Source of the DNA: Rhodopirellula sp.
GTDB taxonomy: Bacteria; Planctomycetota; Planctomycetia; Planctomycetales; Planctomycetaceae
Length of the DNA: 38,650 bases
Reading direction: 5' to 3'
NCBI GenBank assembly: GCA_013203845.1
Contig: JABMPE010000556.1
Coordinates: 1-38,650 of the forward strand
The position numbers and the translations under genes were made by a program. The notes below the pieces were generated by a model. It was not told the origin of the DNA, ran no database searches, and saw nothing but the letters and a program-made list of their open reading frames with translations. This document shows, one piece after another, positions 25,254 to 35,987 of this stretch; the stretch's first letter is position 1; every line of letters starts with the position of its first letter.

Positions 25254-26495
25254 TCACCGTGCAGCTGGACGCGACTCGCGTCGGAAGTCGGTCGGTCGCT
25301 GTTTCGTCTGTCGAACGAAGGCGTCACTGAAGTATTTCTCGTTCGAAAAACCGGCCTGTTCGGCGATGGCTGCCAGCCCGAGGTCCGTCTCCATCAGAAG
25401 CTGTCGCGCACGATCGATCTGAATTCGGAGCAACTCCGCCTTGGGAGTCCGTCCAAGGATCCGCTTGAACCGACGCTCGAAAACGCTCCGTGACATGGCG
25501 ACGTGACGGACCACAGCGTCGACACGCACTCCGTCACAGGCATGATCACGAATGAAGCGCACAGCTTTCGTGATATCCGGATCGTCGATGGCCAGCATGT
25601 CAGACGACCGGCGAGCGACCAGCCTCCTGGGCTCCAGCAGCATTGGTGCTGCTGAGTCTGGTTCGCCAATCATCATGTGATGCAGCCGGGACGCTGCTTC
25701 ATAACCGACGCGGATTCCGTCCGTGTCGATACTGGTCATCGGCGGGTTGGCCATCAGGCACAGCACCGGATCGTTATCGACGGCGACGATGGCCACCTGG
25801 TCGGGTACTAGAACCGACGCCCGTCGGCAGGCATCGACCAGCTGATAACCTCGCGGATCATGGCACGCCATAATGCCGACCGGTTTGGGCAATGACTCGA
25901 CCCAGCTGGCAAGGTCTGTCTGTTCCTCTTCCCAACTCCGATTTCCGAAGTCCGCCGCGGGAATTCCGGGCGTTCCCGATTCGGAATTCTGACGCAGTTC
26001 TTTGCGACGCTGCCTGGACGTGCCAACGGCTTCACCGGTGTAGGTGTCGCACGAAAAACCAGCAGCCTCGACATGTTGCTCGAAGTGTTTTCGTCGCAGA
26101 TCCAGCGTCCGCATCTGCCCCGCCGGAACACCGCAGAAGGCAAAGTTCACCAGTCCGCGATCCCGGAGGTGGTCAAAGGCCAACCATGTGATCGATTCGT
26201 TGTTACCTCCGATGAACGGCAGTTCGAGATCAGGTAAGCGGCCACGCAGGTCGATGGCCGGGAGTCCGGTTGCCAGCACCGCGTCGGCCATAACCTGATC
26301 GTCGATCCGAGCCAGGATCCCGTCACCGTCCCAGGTTGACAGCCACTCCGGCGGCGCGGCTCCGAGCCCTTGAGGTTCGAAGTACATCGACCAGGGACCG
26401 TGCAGGCGACTGTAGCTGGCGATGCCTTCGATCATTCCTCGTCCCAGCGCGCGGGAAGATTCGATCAGGACGGCAACTCGTAAGAGGCGGCTCAT
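25254..26495 (-). CDS. XylR-like transcriptional regulator (sugar-binding domain plus AraC-type HTH)
   Basis: A 413-residue regulator. Residues ~1-290 form a LacI/periplasmic-binding-protein-like effector domain (VAVLIESSRALGRGMIEGIASYSR...VGIMACHDPRGYQLVDACRRASVLVPDQVAIVAVDNDP), and the last ~110 residues an AraC-type double helix-turn-helix (VVRHVAMSRSVFERRFKRILGRTPKAELLRIQI...IAEQAGFSNEKYFSDAFVRQTKQRPTDFRR). This is the architecture of E. coli XylR, which binds a sugar. The ATG at 26495 (MSRLLRVAVLI) is preferred over the tracked GTG at 26594. It lies 152 bp upstream of the propeller/Gfo operon on the same strand and may control it in response to a carbohydrate; that link is inferred. Confidence 0.9.
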   Translation of the reverse strand: MSRLLRVAVLIESSRALGRGMIEGIASYSRLHGPWSMYFEPQGLGAAPPEWLSTWDGDGILARIDDQVMADAVLATGLPAIDLRGRLPDLELPFIGGNNESITWLAFDHLRDRGLVNFAFCGVPAGQMRTLDLRRKHFEQHVEAAGFSCDTYTGEAVGTSRQRRKELRQNSESGTPGIPAADFGNRSWEEEQTDLASWVESLPKPVGIMACHDPRGYQLVDACRRASVLVPDQVAIVAVDNDPVLCLMANPPMTSIDTDGIRVGYEAASRLHHMMIGEPDSAAPMLLEPRRLVARRSSDMLAIDDPDITKAVRFIRDHACDGVRVDAVVRHVAMSRSVFERRFKRILGRTPKAELLRIQIDRARQLLMETDLGLAAIAEQAGFSNEKYFSDAFVRQTKQRPTDFRRESRPAAR

Positions 26496-26908
26496 ACTGG
26501 TGAAAAGTCTGGTAAAGAGTTGGCCATCGCCCCTAAACACGGGTTGAGACGAGGTTCGTGAATTCGTATTGAGATCCTGGGCGTGTGAATCCACCGTTGG
26601 TGGCGGCGATGCTGATCATAGTCGGACCATCACTGAAGAGTACCGAAATCTGCTGACGACTACTTTCAGACTTCCAGACTTCAGATCGCGCCCAGTTACA
26701 GGGGGAAGTTGGAACACATAGTCCGCGGAGCCGAAGAATCGCTGAGGTCTGGAATATTCTCCATTACCTCTGCGAGTCCTGAGTGAACCTGGCGTTCAAA
26801 ATCAGCCTGAGTGAACTCCAGTCAGACGATTACCGCTCCTTGCGTTGCGATCGTTGCGGCACAAGAATGGCTTCGATAGTCAGTATGAATCCCGCATGAG
26901 GTCCTGAG
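26496..26908. other. Divergent intergenic region (regulator / WXG100-like gene)
   Basis: About 413 bp with no ORF worth reporting and no RNA gene recognised. It must contain promoters for the divergent XylR-like and WXG100-like genes; I see no clear consensus hexamers or operator palindrome. Confidence 0.4.
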
Positions 26909-27181
26909 ATGGCTCAAGCAATCGTTGATCCCGCACAACTCCGGCAGTTTGCACAGACGCTGAAGCAATTCAATGAGGGACTACTGGAGCAGTCAACCGC
27001 TCTCGCTAACCAGCTGGCAACGGTCAGCAACACGTGGCGGGATCAGGAAAACAAGAAGTTCTGCGAGCAGTTCGAACAGCACATGCGCCTGCTGGCTCGT
27101 TTCGTCGAGTCGAATAACGACCACATCCCGTACCTCCTACGCAAAGCGGAACGCATCGAAGAGTATCTTCAGCAGCGGTAA
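26909..27181 (+). CDS. WXG100-like small helical protein
   Basis: A 90-residue, all-helical protein. Two predicted helices (about 7-40 and 47-88) are joined by a turn containing TWRDQ (W43-R44-D45), as in WXG100/ESAT-6-like proteins, where the turn is WxG and some families have WxD. The periodicity (AIVDPAQLRQFAQTLKQFNEGLLEQ) and length match that family. There is no signal peptide and no C-terminal YxxxD/E. WXG100 proteins are usually type VII secretion substrates, but no EccC/EssC ATPase is in the window, so export is not supported. The ATG has GAGG about eight bases upstream. A coiled-coil partner gene follows 57 bp later. Confidence 0.65.
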   Translation: MAQAIVDPAQLRQFAQTLKQFNEGLLEQSTALANQLATVSNTWRDQENKKFCEQFEQHMRLLARFVESNNDHIPYLLRKAERIEEYLQQR

Positions 27182-27238
27182 TGGTGCTCGCTCCGCCTGC
27201 TCGTCACCTGCCCGCATTCCTGTTGATCGATAACGCTC

Positions 27239-27739
27239 ATGTCGACTGCCAATGTCCGTTCCATCGAAGCCGTTCGCGATTTCCGCGTCGCGTTGATGAT
27301 GTTTCAGCAGAACGTCAGCGACGCGCTGACGTCGATGCAGGAGCAGGTTAACTCGGCCCTGGAGTGGATGGAGAACGATCGCCCGCGACACTGGCACCAG
27401 CAGGAACTCAAGGCGTTCGATCAGATTTCCGCGGCAAGAATCGCCCTCGAAGGCGCTCGGATGCGGAAATCGACGGACGACTACCGTCCGTCACTGATCG
27501 AGGAGAAGCAGGCACTCAAGGAAGCCAAAGATCGACTCGCGTTCTGCCAGGAAAAGATGCGACTTGTCAAAGCCATGTGTATTAAAGTCCGACATGAAGC
27601 GGACGAATTTCGCGGGCGGATGAGCCAGCTCGAACGACTGCTTGAAACAGACCTGCCCAAAATGATCGCGTTACTGGAGCGGATGCTGACTGCTCTGGAA
27701 TCTTACGCCGAAGTCGATACACGCAAACACGAGGACTGA
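27239..27739 (+). CDS. Coiled-coil protein of unknown function
   Basis: A 166-residue, almost wholly helical protein with no membrane segment or signal peptide. Strong heptad runs occur at about 70-155 (SLIEEKQALKEAKDRLAFCQEKMRLVKAMCIKVRHEADEFRGRMSQLERLLE). A short aromatic-basic stretch (WMENDRPRHWHQQELKAF, about 43-60) breaks the helix. I do not recognise a family. It sits between a WXG100-like gene and pdxH, eight bases before the latter, and probably forms a complex with the WXG100-like protein. No clear ribosome-binding site precedes ATG 27239, so translation may depend on the upstream gene. Confidence 0.65.
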   Translation: MSTANVRSIEAVRDFRVALMMFQQNVSDALTSMQEQVNSALEWMENDRPRHWHQQELKAFDQISAARIALEGARMRKSTDDYRPSLIEEKQALKEAKDRLAFCQEKMRLVKAMCIKVRHEADEFRGRMSQLERLLETDLPKMIALLERMLTALESYAEVDTRKHED

Positions 27740-27747
27740 GAACTTCG

Positions 27748-28377
27748 ATGACAACCGATTCCGTCACTGCCGATGTGTCAAACGCTGACGACAACCCACT
27801 CTACCTGGAAGCGATCAACGCCTTTCGCGAAAAGTTCGCACGGACGGCGGAACTCGGCGTGCGAGAACCGTCGGCCATGAGTCTGGCGACGGTCAATGCC
27901 AACGGGCAGCCGTCAGTTCGAACCGTCCTGCTCCGCGGCATCGATGCGCGAGGCTTCGTTTTTTTCACGAACTCACATAGCCGTAAAGGCACGCAGATCG
28001 CGGGCAACCCTCAAGTCGCCCTCACTTTTTACTGGGATGCGTGGGCCGAGCAGGTCCACGTTGAAGGCCGAGTCGAGATTATTCCGGACGTGGAGTCCGA
28101 CGAGTACTGGAAGACTCGCCGTCGTCTCAGCCAGATTGGAGCGTGGGCTTCGGACCAGTCCCGTCCACTTGCAGATCGCGGCGAATTCCTGGCAAAGGTT
28201 ACCGAAATCGAAAAACGTTTCGAAGGTCAGGACGTCCCGAGACCTCCGCACTGGTTCGGTTACCGGGTCGTTCCTCACCGAATCGAACTCTGGTCCGGTC
28301 GTGAAGGCCGCCTCCACGAACGTTACGTCTACGAAGATGCTGGCGACTCGTGGACAAAACAAATGCTTTATCCGTAG
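27748..28377 (+). CDS. pdxH: Pyridoxamine 5'-phosphate oxidase
   Basis: A 209-residue FMN enzyme that oxidises pyridoxine or pyridoxamine 5'-phosphate to pyridoxal 5'-phosphate, the last step of vitamin B6 salvage and of the DXP-dependent pathway. Family blocks are AMSLATVNANGQPSVRTVLLRGID, GFVFFTNSHSRKGTQI, VALTFYWDAWAEQVHVEGRVE, then RPPHWFGYRVVPHRIELWSGREGRLHERYVY, with the usual C-terminal LYP. Length is normal. It is eight bases downstream of the coiled-coil gene, so probably co-transcribed with the WXG100-like pair, an unusual context for a cofactor gene. Confidence 0.95.
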   Translation: MTTDSVTADVSNADDNPLYLEAINAFREKFARTAELGVREPSAMSLATVNANGQPSVRTVLLRGIDARGFVFFTNSHSRKGTQIAGNPQVALTFYWDAWAEQVHVEGRVEIIPDVESDEYWKTRRRLSQIGAWASDQSRPLADRGEFLAKVTEIEKRFEGQDVPRPPHWFGYRVVPHRIELWSGREGRLHERYVYEDAGDSWTKQMLYP

Positions 28378-28663
28378 GTGACCCGGCGAAGCTTATGAGT
28401 TCGTCGTAACATATTGCGAGACAATACCTTGCGATTCCGAATGCGAAGCGTTGAGTTCCCGACTTTCTCTTGCCAGCCAGTATTTGTTAAGAACGGAATC
28501 AGCGGTGTTCTCGCGATTCTATCGACCGCGGTCCTGGTGTTCGGTACTATCCAAGCCTTCTTTTCCGTAGGAAGCCCCGCCTTTCGAGCTGCTGCAGGGA
28601 CTGATTTTCCCCTGTTTCCCCTTTCGGCGACCCCTCACCGTACTCTGAACTGGCTACCCGTCT
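28378..28663. other. Intergenic region upstream of lepA
   Basis: About 286 bp. The tracked 98-residue ORF here begins with TTG, has no ribosome-binding site and runs into lepA, so I do not accept it, although part of its reading would be a membrane helix. Presumably the lepA promoter lies here, but no clear motif is visible. Confidence 0.35.
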
Positions 28664-30466
<1,803 letters not shown>

Positions 30467-30628
30467 CCGCAGCGGCTCCGCCGTTTTCTTTGAGTTTTCA
30501 GCGTTTCGCTCTCCGATTGAACATCCGTCGGACTCATATAGACACGTTTCCGCTCACAGCTTTTAATCCGCAGACGTAATCGGCCTGGAAGGTTCGAGAT
30601 CTGCCTGCATGGATGCTGGAGCAACTGA

Positions 30629-32620
30629 GTGGAAACCGTAAGTCGCCTTTTTCCGTTTGTCTGGCCGTACCGACGTAAGGCCGTGCTGTCGATCCTCTGC
30701 GCAGTTTTCATTTCGATTCTGTGGGCGGGAAATCTTTCGACAGTGTTACCGATGGTTCGGGTGCTCTTCGAACAACGGAATCTGCATGAATATGTCGATG
30801 AGCAGATCGAACAGACTCGCGTTGATATCAATCGTCACAACGAAGATATCGCGCAGATAGAACTCGACGACCTGGAGCTGCGTGCCCGATCACAGCAACG
30901 CTTGAGTGACGCGACGCGTCAGCTCGCCCTCCTGACAACCACTCGGAACTATGTGCTGCCGTGGGTTCCCCAGGATCGATTCGACACGATTGCTCTGATA
31001 TTTGGTTGTTTTCTGATTGCGACATTCCTGAAGGGCGTCTTTGTCTACATACAGGAAGTACTTGTCGGCGACGTCGTCAATCGAGTGATTGTGGATATCC
31101 GGAAGAAGTGTTTCCGGCACATACTCTCGCTCGACTATCAGACAATTGCCGCTGCTGGCCCGGCAAATCTGATTTCTCGAATTACGAATGACGTCGAGAC
31201 TCTGGCGACCGGTCTGCGAACGGTGCTTGTTCGGCTTGTCCGTGAACCTCTGAAAGCAGGCGGTTGCATTGCCTTCGCGTTTGTTCTGAACTGGCGATTG
31301 ACGCTGCTCTCACTGCTCGTCGTGCCTTGCATCGCCCTCCTGTTCGCCAAGTTCGGGCGAAGCCTCAAACGAGCGTCCAAGGGCACCCTGCAAAGCATGT
31401 CCGGGATTTACAAAGGGCTGGCAGAAACGTTCGACTCGCTGAAAATTGTCATTGCCTTCGGAGCTGCTCGGCGACACCGTCGGCAGTTTCACCTGTCCAA
31501 CAAAGAATACCTCGACAAGTCGATGAAGGTTGTACGTCTCAGTGCCTTAGCCAGACCCACAACAGAGCTGATGGGTGCCATTGCTGTGCTCTGCGCCGTC
31601 ATCCCTGGCACCTATCTCGTTCTGCGTAGCACCGACGAAATCTGGGGGATCAAGCTTGCTCCTGGAGCAATGGACATCGCGCAACTTTCCGCGCTTTATG
31701 CGCTGCTGGCTGGAACGCTGGATTCGGTACGAAAGTTGTCGACCGTCTACGGAGATCTGAAGCGATCCGCCGCGGCGTCTGATCGAATCTTCGAAATACT
31801 CCACGAGAAAACGAAGGTTCCCGAGCCCAGAGAACCGCAGATCGTCAGTCGGCACAGCAGCGAAATCCGTTTTGAGAATATCTCCTTCAGTTACTCTCAG
31901 GAGCAGGCAGACGGCAATCCCCGCCCACCAGCTTTGCGGAATCTCAGCTTCACCGTTACCGCTGGGGAAGTCGTCGCTGTCATCGGCGAAAACGGATCCG
32001 GCAAATCAACACTCCTGAATCTGCTTCCCAGGTTCATGGATCCCGACCAGGGAGCCATCCTGATTGACGGCGTCGACGTGCGACAGATTCGCAGCAGTGA
32101 CCTGCGTAGTCAGATTGGAATTGTGACTCAGGAGACTCAACTCTTTGACGACACGATTGCCGAAAATATCCGATACAGTAAACCCGACGCGACATGGGAA
32201 GAGATTGAAGACGCAGCAAAGAAAGCTCACGTAATTCCGTTCGTCTCGCATCTCCCGGGTGGATTCAGCACTCAAATTGGAGAGAAGGGTCAGAAGCTTT
32301 CTGGTGGACAGCGTCAACGAATTGCGCTCGCCCGAGCAATCCTTCGCGATCCATCCATCCTGATTCTTGACGAAGCAACATCAGCACTCGACTCACAGAG
32401 CGAACACATCGTGCATAAGGTTCTGAAACAGTTCGTCCGAGGCCGCACCGTGTTTGTCATCACCCACGTGATCAACGACACGTTCCTTGATCTTGTCACG
32501 CGAATCGTCGTCATGGACGCAGGTCAAGTCGCGGCCATTGGCACTCACGAAGAGTTACTGCAAACCTGTTCGATCTACCGACGCCTTTACCAATCGAATA
32601 GCCATCAACGAGCTGCGTGA
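30629..32620 (+). CDS. MsbA-like ABC exporter (fused permease and ATPase)
   Basis: A 663-residue half-transporter that would work as a homodimer exporting a lipid or other hydrophobic compound. Six membrane helices lie within residues 15-340, and the ATPase is at about 412-650: Walker A GENGSGKST (from 453), LSGGQRQRIALARA, Walker B ILILDEATSALD and H-loop VITHV. Between TM1 and TM2 there is a long hydrophilic coiled-coil insertion (about 50-110, EQRNLHEYVDEQIEQTRVDINRHNEDIAQIELDDLELRARSQQRL), unusual for MsbA and exposed on the outer face. It starts at a GTG with GGAG eight bases upstream. Substrate is unknown; the lepA neighbour gives no hint. Confidence 0.92.
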   Translation: METVSRLFPFVWPYRRKAVLSILCAVFISILWAGNLSTVLPMVRVLFEQRNLHEYVDEQIEQTRVDINRHNEDIAQIELDDLELRARSQQRLSDATRQLALLTTTRNYVLPWVPQDRFDTIALIFGCFLIATFLKGVFVYIQEVLVGDVVNRVIVDIRKKCFRHILSLDYQTIAAAGPANLISRITNDVETLATGLRTVLVRLVREPLKAGGCIAFAFVLNWRLTLLSLLVVPCIALLFAKFGRSLKRASKGTLQSMSGIYKGLAETFDSLKIVIAFGAARRHRRQFHLSNKEYLDKSMKVVRLSALARPTTELMGAIAVLCAVIPGTYLVLRSTDEIWGIKLAPGAMDIAQLSALYALLAGTLDSVRKLSTVYGDLKRSAAASDRIFEILHEKTKVPEPREPQIVSRHSSEIRFENISFSYSQEQADGNPRPPALRNLSFTVTAGEVVAVIGENGSGKSTLLNLLPRFMDPDQGAILIDGVDVRQIRSSDLRSQIGIVTQETQLFDDTIAENIRYSKPDATWEEIEDAAKKAHVIPFVSHLPGGFSTQIGEKGQKLSGGQRQRIALARAILRDPSILILDEATSALDSQSEHIVHKVLKQFVRGRTVFVITHVINDTFLDLVTRIVVMDAGQVAAIGTHEELLQTCSIYRRLYQSNSHQRAA

Positions 32621-33010
32621 CCGACTTCTCCTGCCAGATCCGTGTTTGTGTATCGCATTGTCCGTGTTTGAGGAACTCGATCGACGACAAGTGCGTCTCA
32701 GTGCGTGGCGTGGTTTCCCGCTGGCGACAAGTCGAATCAAATTCACCCTTGCATTATGACATGACAAACTGTCGCAAGCACAACCAGGCAGTTGAAATCA
32801 TACCCATTCGCCCTCTTCTCCCCTCCTTACGGTGAAGAGGTGTTGTACTTTTGATGAAGGCAGAATTGCCGTTGATTCCCTTGAGGAATCAACGTTAGTT
32901 TTCACCCGTTGCACTCCGATTGGCTAGCCGCAGCTTGTTAACTGTGGCCGGGTTGCAACAGATTGAGTCGACTCACAGCGAGCGACACACGTATTCAGGG
33001 AGCAAGCACA
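32621..33010. other. Intergenic region before the DUF3467 gene
   Basis: About 390 bp without a convincing gene; the small ORFs lack ribosome-binding sites. It contains one hairpin (32870-32894, listed separately). The DUF3467 promoter presumably lies between the hairpin and 33011. Confidence 0.4.
32870..32894 (+). terminator. Hairpin, possible terminator
   Basis: CGTTGATTCC, loop CTTGA, GGAATCAACG form a perfect 10-bp stem followed by TTAGTTTTC. The T-run is short and the hairpin lies 250 bp past the ABC exporter stop, so it could also be an operator or a leader structure of the DUF3467 transcript. Confidence 0.4.
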
Positions 33011-33403
33011 GTGGCGAAAAAAGACGCAGATACAGCAGAAACTGTAGAAGACGCCAAGGCTTCAGACAGCGCAACGGCAACCGCCGCAGCACCGACAGCA
33101 CCTGCGCCAGCAGAAGCTCAGGCGCAGCAGACGTTGATCGTTGATGACTCACACGTCTCCGCTGGCTATGCCAACTTCTGTCGAGTTTCGAGCACACCAG
33201 AAGAACTGATTCTGGACCTCGGACTCAACCCGAACCCATACGCGACTGGCGAAGTCAGGGTTCCGGTCACGCAGCGCATCATCATGAACCACTTTACGGC
33301 CAAGCGACTGCTGAGCGCCCTGTCGATGGCTCTGCAGCGTCATGAGCAGGCTTTTGGTGTTCTGGAAACTGACGTTCGTCGTCGAGTACGCCGCCAGGCC
33401 TAG
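33011..33403 (+). CDS. DUF3467 domain-containing protein
   Basis: A 130-residue protein starting at GTG 33011 ([11 protein letters not shown]), with GGGAG eight bases upstream; the tracked TTG start adds only a leader. An Ala/Thr/Pro-rich, probably disordered segment (about 1-40) precedes the DUF3467 domain (about 45-125): [27 protein letters not shown] and [34 protein letters not shown]. The domain is small, cytoplasmic and of unknown biochemical function. It is followed by a strong terminator, so it is a single-gene transcript. Confidence 0.85.
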   Translation: MAKKDADTAETVEDAKASDSATATAAAPTAPAPAEAQAQQTLIVDDSHVSAGYANFCRVSSTPEELILDLGLNPNPYATGEVRVPVTQRIIMNHFTAKRLLSALSMALQRHEQAFGVLETDVRRRVRRQA

Positions 33404-33435
33404 TAAAACTGCAACGGGCAGTCATCTGAAAAATT

Positions 33436-33474
33436 CGGCCGGCCGATCGCTTGATTGGCCAGCCGTTTTTTTTT
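33436..33474 (+). terminator. Rho-independent terminator of the DUF3467 gene
   Basis: CGGCCGGCCGATC, loop GCTT, GATTGGCCAGCCG pair over 13 positions with two G-U wobbles, and nine T residues follow directly. It lies 33 bp past the DUF3467 stop and is the clearest intrinsic terminator in the window. Confidence 0.9.
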
Positions 33475-33523
33475 GCGCGTTGCTTCTGTTTGCTCGGCGG
33501 TTTTGGAGCTTCACCAGTGCTAC

Positions 33524-33561
33524 AAAAAACGCCACGACCCTACTCTGAGTCGCGGCGTTTT
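33524..33561 (-). terminator. Rho-independent terminator of the HU gene
   Basis: On the minus strand AAAACGCCGCGAC pairs with GTCGTGGCGTTTT (one mismatch) and ends in a run of six T. It lies about 83 bp past the HU stop codon. The plus-strand copy also has a short T-run, so it may work both ways between the convergent DUF3467 and HU genes. Confidence 0.8.
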
Positions 33562-33643
33562 AGATTACTTCATCAGTTGCATTAACGATATTGCTGGAAC
33601 GAAGCCCGCATACCGATCTCTGCCAGGCAGCAACGAAATGGTT

Positions 33644-33976
33644 TTAGACCATGTCCTTCAAAGCCTTAAGCGGAGTGACTTTGACTGCCTTCGAAGCAGG
33701 CTTTGCCGGAATATCGCGATATTCCTGGACAAGCGGAACCCAGACATGCTTACGGGCAGGCTTGGCTGGCTTATCCTTGACGACGATCTTGCAGAGGCCT
33801 GGAATCGTAAAAGATCCAGGACCTTTCCTGCCGACGGATTCGCTGATCAGACCCGTAAGTCCATCAAGAACTGCCTGTACGTCCTTCTTCGCAACGCCAC
33901 TTGATTCAGCGAGGCTGTTGAGAATCTGGCTCTTTGTGAGTGCTTTCGCCGCTGTCGTTGCCGCTTTCTTTACCAT
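33644..33976 (-). CDS. Divergent HU/IHF-family DNA-binding protein
   Basis: A 110-residue nucleoid protein. The N-terminal dimerisation half is typical of HU (ALTKSQILNSLAESSGVAKKDVQAVLDGLTGLISESVGRKGPGSFTIPGL). The DNA-binding arm differs: instead of the usual RxxRNPxTGE there is KPAKPARKHVWVPLVQEYRDIPAKPAS, followed by the common VTPLKALKDMV end. The arm-tip contacts with DNA must therefore differ from E. coli HU. Two ATGs are possible. 33976 (MVKKAA) has AAAGGA eight bases upstream; 33985 (MPQMVKK) has it too close. It is a single gene with its own terminator. Confidence 0.88.
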   Translation of the reverse strand: MVKKAATTAAKALTKSQILNSLAESSGVAKKDVQAVLDGLTGLISESVGRKGPGSFTIPGLCKIVVKDKPAKPARKHVWVPLVQEYRDIPAKPASKAVKVTPLKALKDMV

Positions 33977-34173
33977 CTGAGGCATCCTTTCAAAGATGTA
34001 GCCGGGTGGAAGCTGGAATACGCTGGTTTTCGTTTCTCGACGAAACCTGCAGAACGGCCGCAGCTGAAATGCAGGTTGTATTGCGAGTCCGGTGCCGTTT
34101 AGACAACGCGGATCGAGCGGGGATTATTAAGGTGTCGCCTCTCGTAAAGTCAACTAATATGCCCGAAAACATT

Positions 34174-34200
34174 GAAAAACAGCATTATTCGCTGTTTTTC
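34174..34200. terminator. Bidirectional hairpin with A/T flanks
   Basis: GAAAAACAGC, loop ATTATTC, GCTGTTTTTC form a perfect 10-bp stem with A-run and T-run, so it can terminate on either strand. It lies about 100 bp past the redoxin stop on the minus strand, and most likely ends the trpD-redoxin transcript before the HU promoter. Confidence 0.75.
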
Positions 34201-34298
34201 CTGTCTGAATGGCGGCCAGACCTCATTCCTGTACGGCAAAACAACCTCGTCACCCGTCGATGAAACGGACGGGATTTGGCCCGATATCAGGCCCGATT

Positions 34299-34916
34299 TC
34301 ATTCGTAATCGATCGGGCAACCAACCGGCTTCGTCTCCTCAACGTCGATCGGCTTTCCTGCCAGGACCGCGTCTATCGCGTCCTCAAGGAACTCTCGCTC
34401 GACTTTTTCCCGGTACATGCTGTCGTCGATGCTGCCCATGTAAGCGATGCGTCGTTTACTGTCGAGCAGGAAGATACTCGGTGTCCATAGAGCGCCATAA
34501 CTCCGGCCGATTTCCTGAGTCGTGTCCTGAAGATAGGCGAACGGATATTTCAGCTCGGTCGATCGTTTCTTCATCGATTCAAAGTTGTCAGCTTCGTAAC
34601 GGCTCACGCTGATCGCCACTGTTTCCACGCCCTTTTTGCGACTCTCCATAGCCAGCTTGATCAACCGCTGCTCGTAGGCCTGAGCAACCGGACAATGGTT
34701 GCACGTGAAGACGACGACAACAGCCTTGGCTTTCTTCAAATCGTCGAGGCTGTGAGTCTTCCCATCGACGCCTCGCAGGTTTCGCCATACTGGCCCCGAA
34801 TCTCCGATGTTCACCACTCGGTTGAACTTCGCCGCTTCAACGTCGATCAACCCGACAGTCAACCACAGCAAAGCGGCTGACGCGAAAACAACAAACCTGA
34901 AGCGTTGACTGATCAT
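34299..34916 (-). CDS. Exported thioredoxin-fold redoxin
   Basis: A 205-residue thioredoxin-like protein with an N-terminal signal peptide (RFVVFASAALLWLTVGLIDVEA), so it acts outside the cytoplasm. The active-site region is VVVVFTCNHCPVAQAYEQRL with C72 and C75 (CxxC form CNHC). Later strands AFAYLQDTTQEIGRSYGALWTPSIFLLDSKRRIAYMGSID match AhpC/TSA and ResA-like redoxins, including the cis-Pro in TPS. It ends with the PVGCPIDYE tail common to a planctomycete/verrucomicrobial subfamily. Likely role: reduction or disulfide exchange in exported proteins. GGAG lies eight bases before the ATG. It follows trpD after 48 bp and probably shares its transcript. Confidence 0.88.
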   Translation of the reverse strand: MISQRFRFVVFASAALLWLTVGLIDVEAAKFNRVVNIGDSGPVWRNLRGVDGKTHSLDDLKKAKAVVVVFTCNHCPVAQAYEQRLIKLAMESRKKGVETVAISVSRYEADNFESMKKRSTELKYPFAYLQDTTQEIGRSYGALWTPSIFLLDSKRRIAYMGSIDDSMYREKVEREFLEDAIDAVLAGKPIDVEETKPVGCPIDYE

Positions 34917-34964
34917 CTACTTCGTCTCCTTCGAGTCCATCTCTTAACGTTCTGGTTCGCGCTC

Positions 34965-35987
34965 TCACATGTCGCTGGTCGCGGCGGCGAGTCGTTCGAG
35001 AATCCCCTTCGCGCGGCCACTGTCGATTGCTTCCGCGGCAAGTTTCGCAGCCGCAAGTGTTCCATCTGCCTGGCCGGCGACCACGAGTGACGCAGCAGCG
35101 TTGGCGACCACAATGTCTCGCGACGGTCCCGGCTCTCCATCAAGGACCTGACGAATACGATCGGCGCTTTCAGTCGAACCATTAACGACTAACTCGTCAA
35201 CACGGCACTCGGAAAGCCCGAAGTCACTGGCCGTCCACGAGCGTTCGACAACGCCGTCGCGCGAGACATCGAACACAGCTGTCTGCCCCCATAGACTGAC
35301 TTCGTCGAGTTCGTCGTTTCCGCAAACGATCAGTGCCCGGCTGCAACCGAGTTGAAACAACGACATCGCCAGCTTTTCCGCAAAGTGTTTGCGATTGGCA
35401 CCAAGCAACTGAAACTCGGCTCCCGCTGGATTTGTCAGCGGTCCGAGCAAATTAAAGATCGTGCGGAATCCCAGCGATTTACGAACGGGAACGACGTTTC
35501 TCATGGCGGAGTGCAGTAGCGGTGCAAAACAGAATCCGATACCAACTTCGTCGATGCATCGTCCGACCTGCTCGGGTGAAAGTTGCAGGTTGATTCCAAG
35601 AGCCTCCAGAACGTCTGCCGAACCGCTTGAACTCGACACACTGCGGTTGCCGTGTTTGGCGACGGGAACTCCGGCAGCGGCTGCCACGAACGCAGTTGCG
35701 GTGCTGATGTTGAAGGTGTGCAACCGGTCGCCACCCGTCCCACACGTGTCGAGCAATCCTTGAGACCGGCACTTAATTCGAGTCACTCGCTGCCTCATGA
35801 CCGCTGCCGCCCCGGCGATCTCTTCAACATCTTCTCCTCGAACAGCGAGTGCCGTCAGTAAGGCGGCAATGTCAATCTCCCCGCATTCACCGTCCATGAT
35901 TGCAGCAAACGCAGCCTCAGTGGCGGGACGAGGGATCGTCTGTCCGTCAAGAATACAGTTGAGTGCCTCGCGGATGGATTCGTGCAT
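34965..35987 (-). CDS. trpD: Anthranilate phosphoribosyltransferase
   Basis: A 340-residue enzyme that transfers the phosphoribosyl group of PRPP to anthranilate, the second step of tryptophan synthesis from chorismate. The PRPP and metal-binding motifs are present: [17 protein letters not shown] (about 79-95), [21 protein letters not shown], and [10 protein letters not shown] with [10 protein letters not shown]. Length is normal and no TrpG fusion is present. No other trp gene is in the window, so tryptophan genes are dispersed. The start at ATG 35987 is the one just before the conserved [11 protein letters not shown] helix. First gene of a short minus-strand unit with the redoxin. Confidence 0.95.
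   Translation of the reverse strand: MHESIREALNCILDGQTIPRPATEAAFAAIMDGECGEIDIAALLTALAVRGEDVEEIAGAAAVMRQRVTRIKCRSQGLLDTCGTGGDRLHTFNISTATAFVAAAAGVPVAKHGNRSVSSSSGSADVLEALGINLQLSPEQVGRCIDEVGIGFCFAPLLHSAMRNVVPVRKSLGFRTIFNLLGPLTNPAGAEFQLLGANRKHFAEKLAMSLFQLGCSRALIVCGNDELDEVSLWGQTAVFDVSRDGVVERSWTASDFGLSECRVDELVVNGSTESADRIRQVLDGEPGPSRDIVVANAAASLVVAGQADGTLAAAKLAAEAIDSGRAKGILERLAAATSDM

Noticed and set aside
26973-27233. 86-residue ORF overlapping the WXG100-like gene
   Set aside because: Shadow frame, Ser/Arg-rich, no ribosome-binding site; the frame at 26909 has the better start and family pattern.
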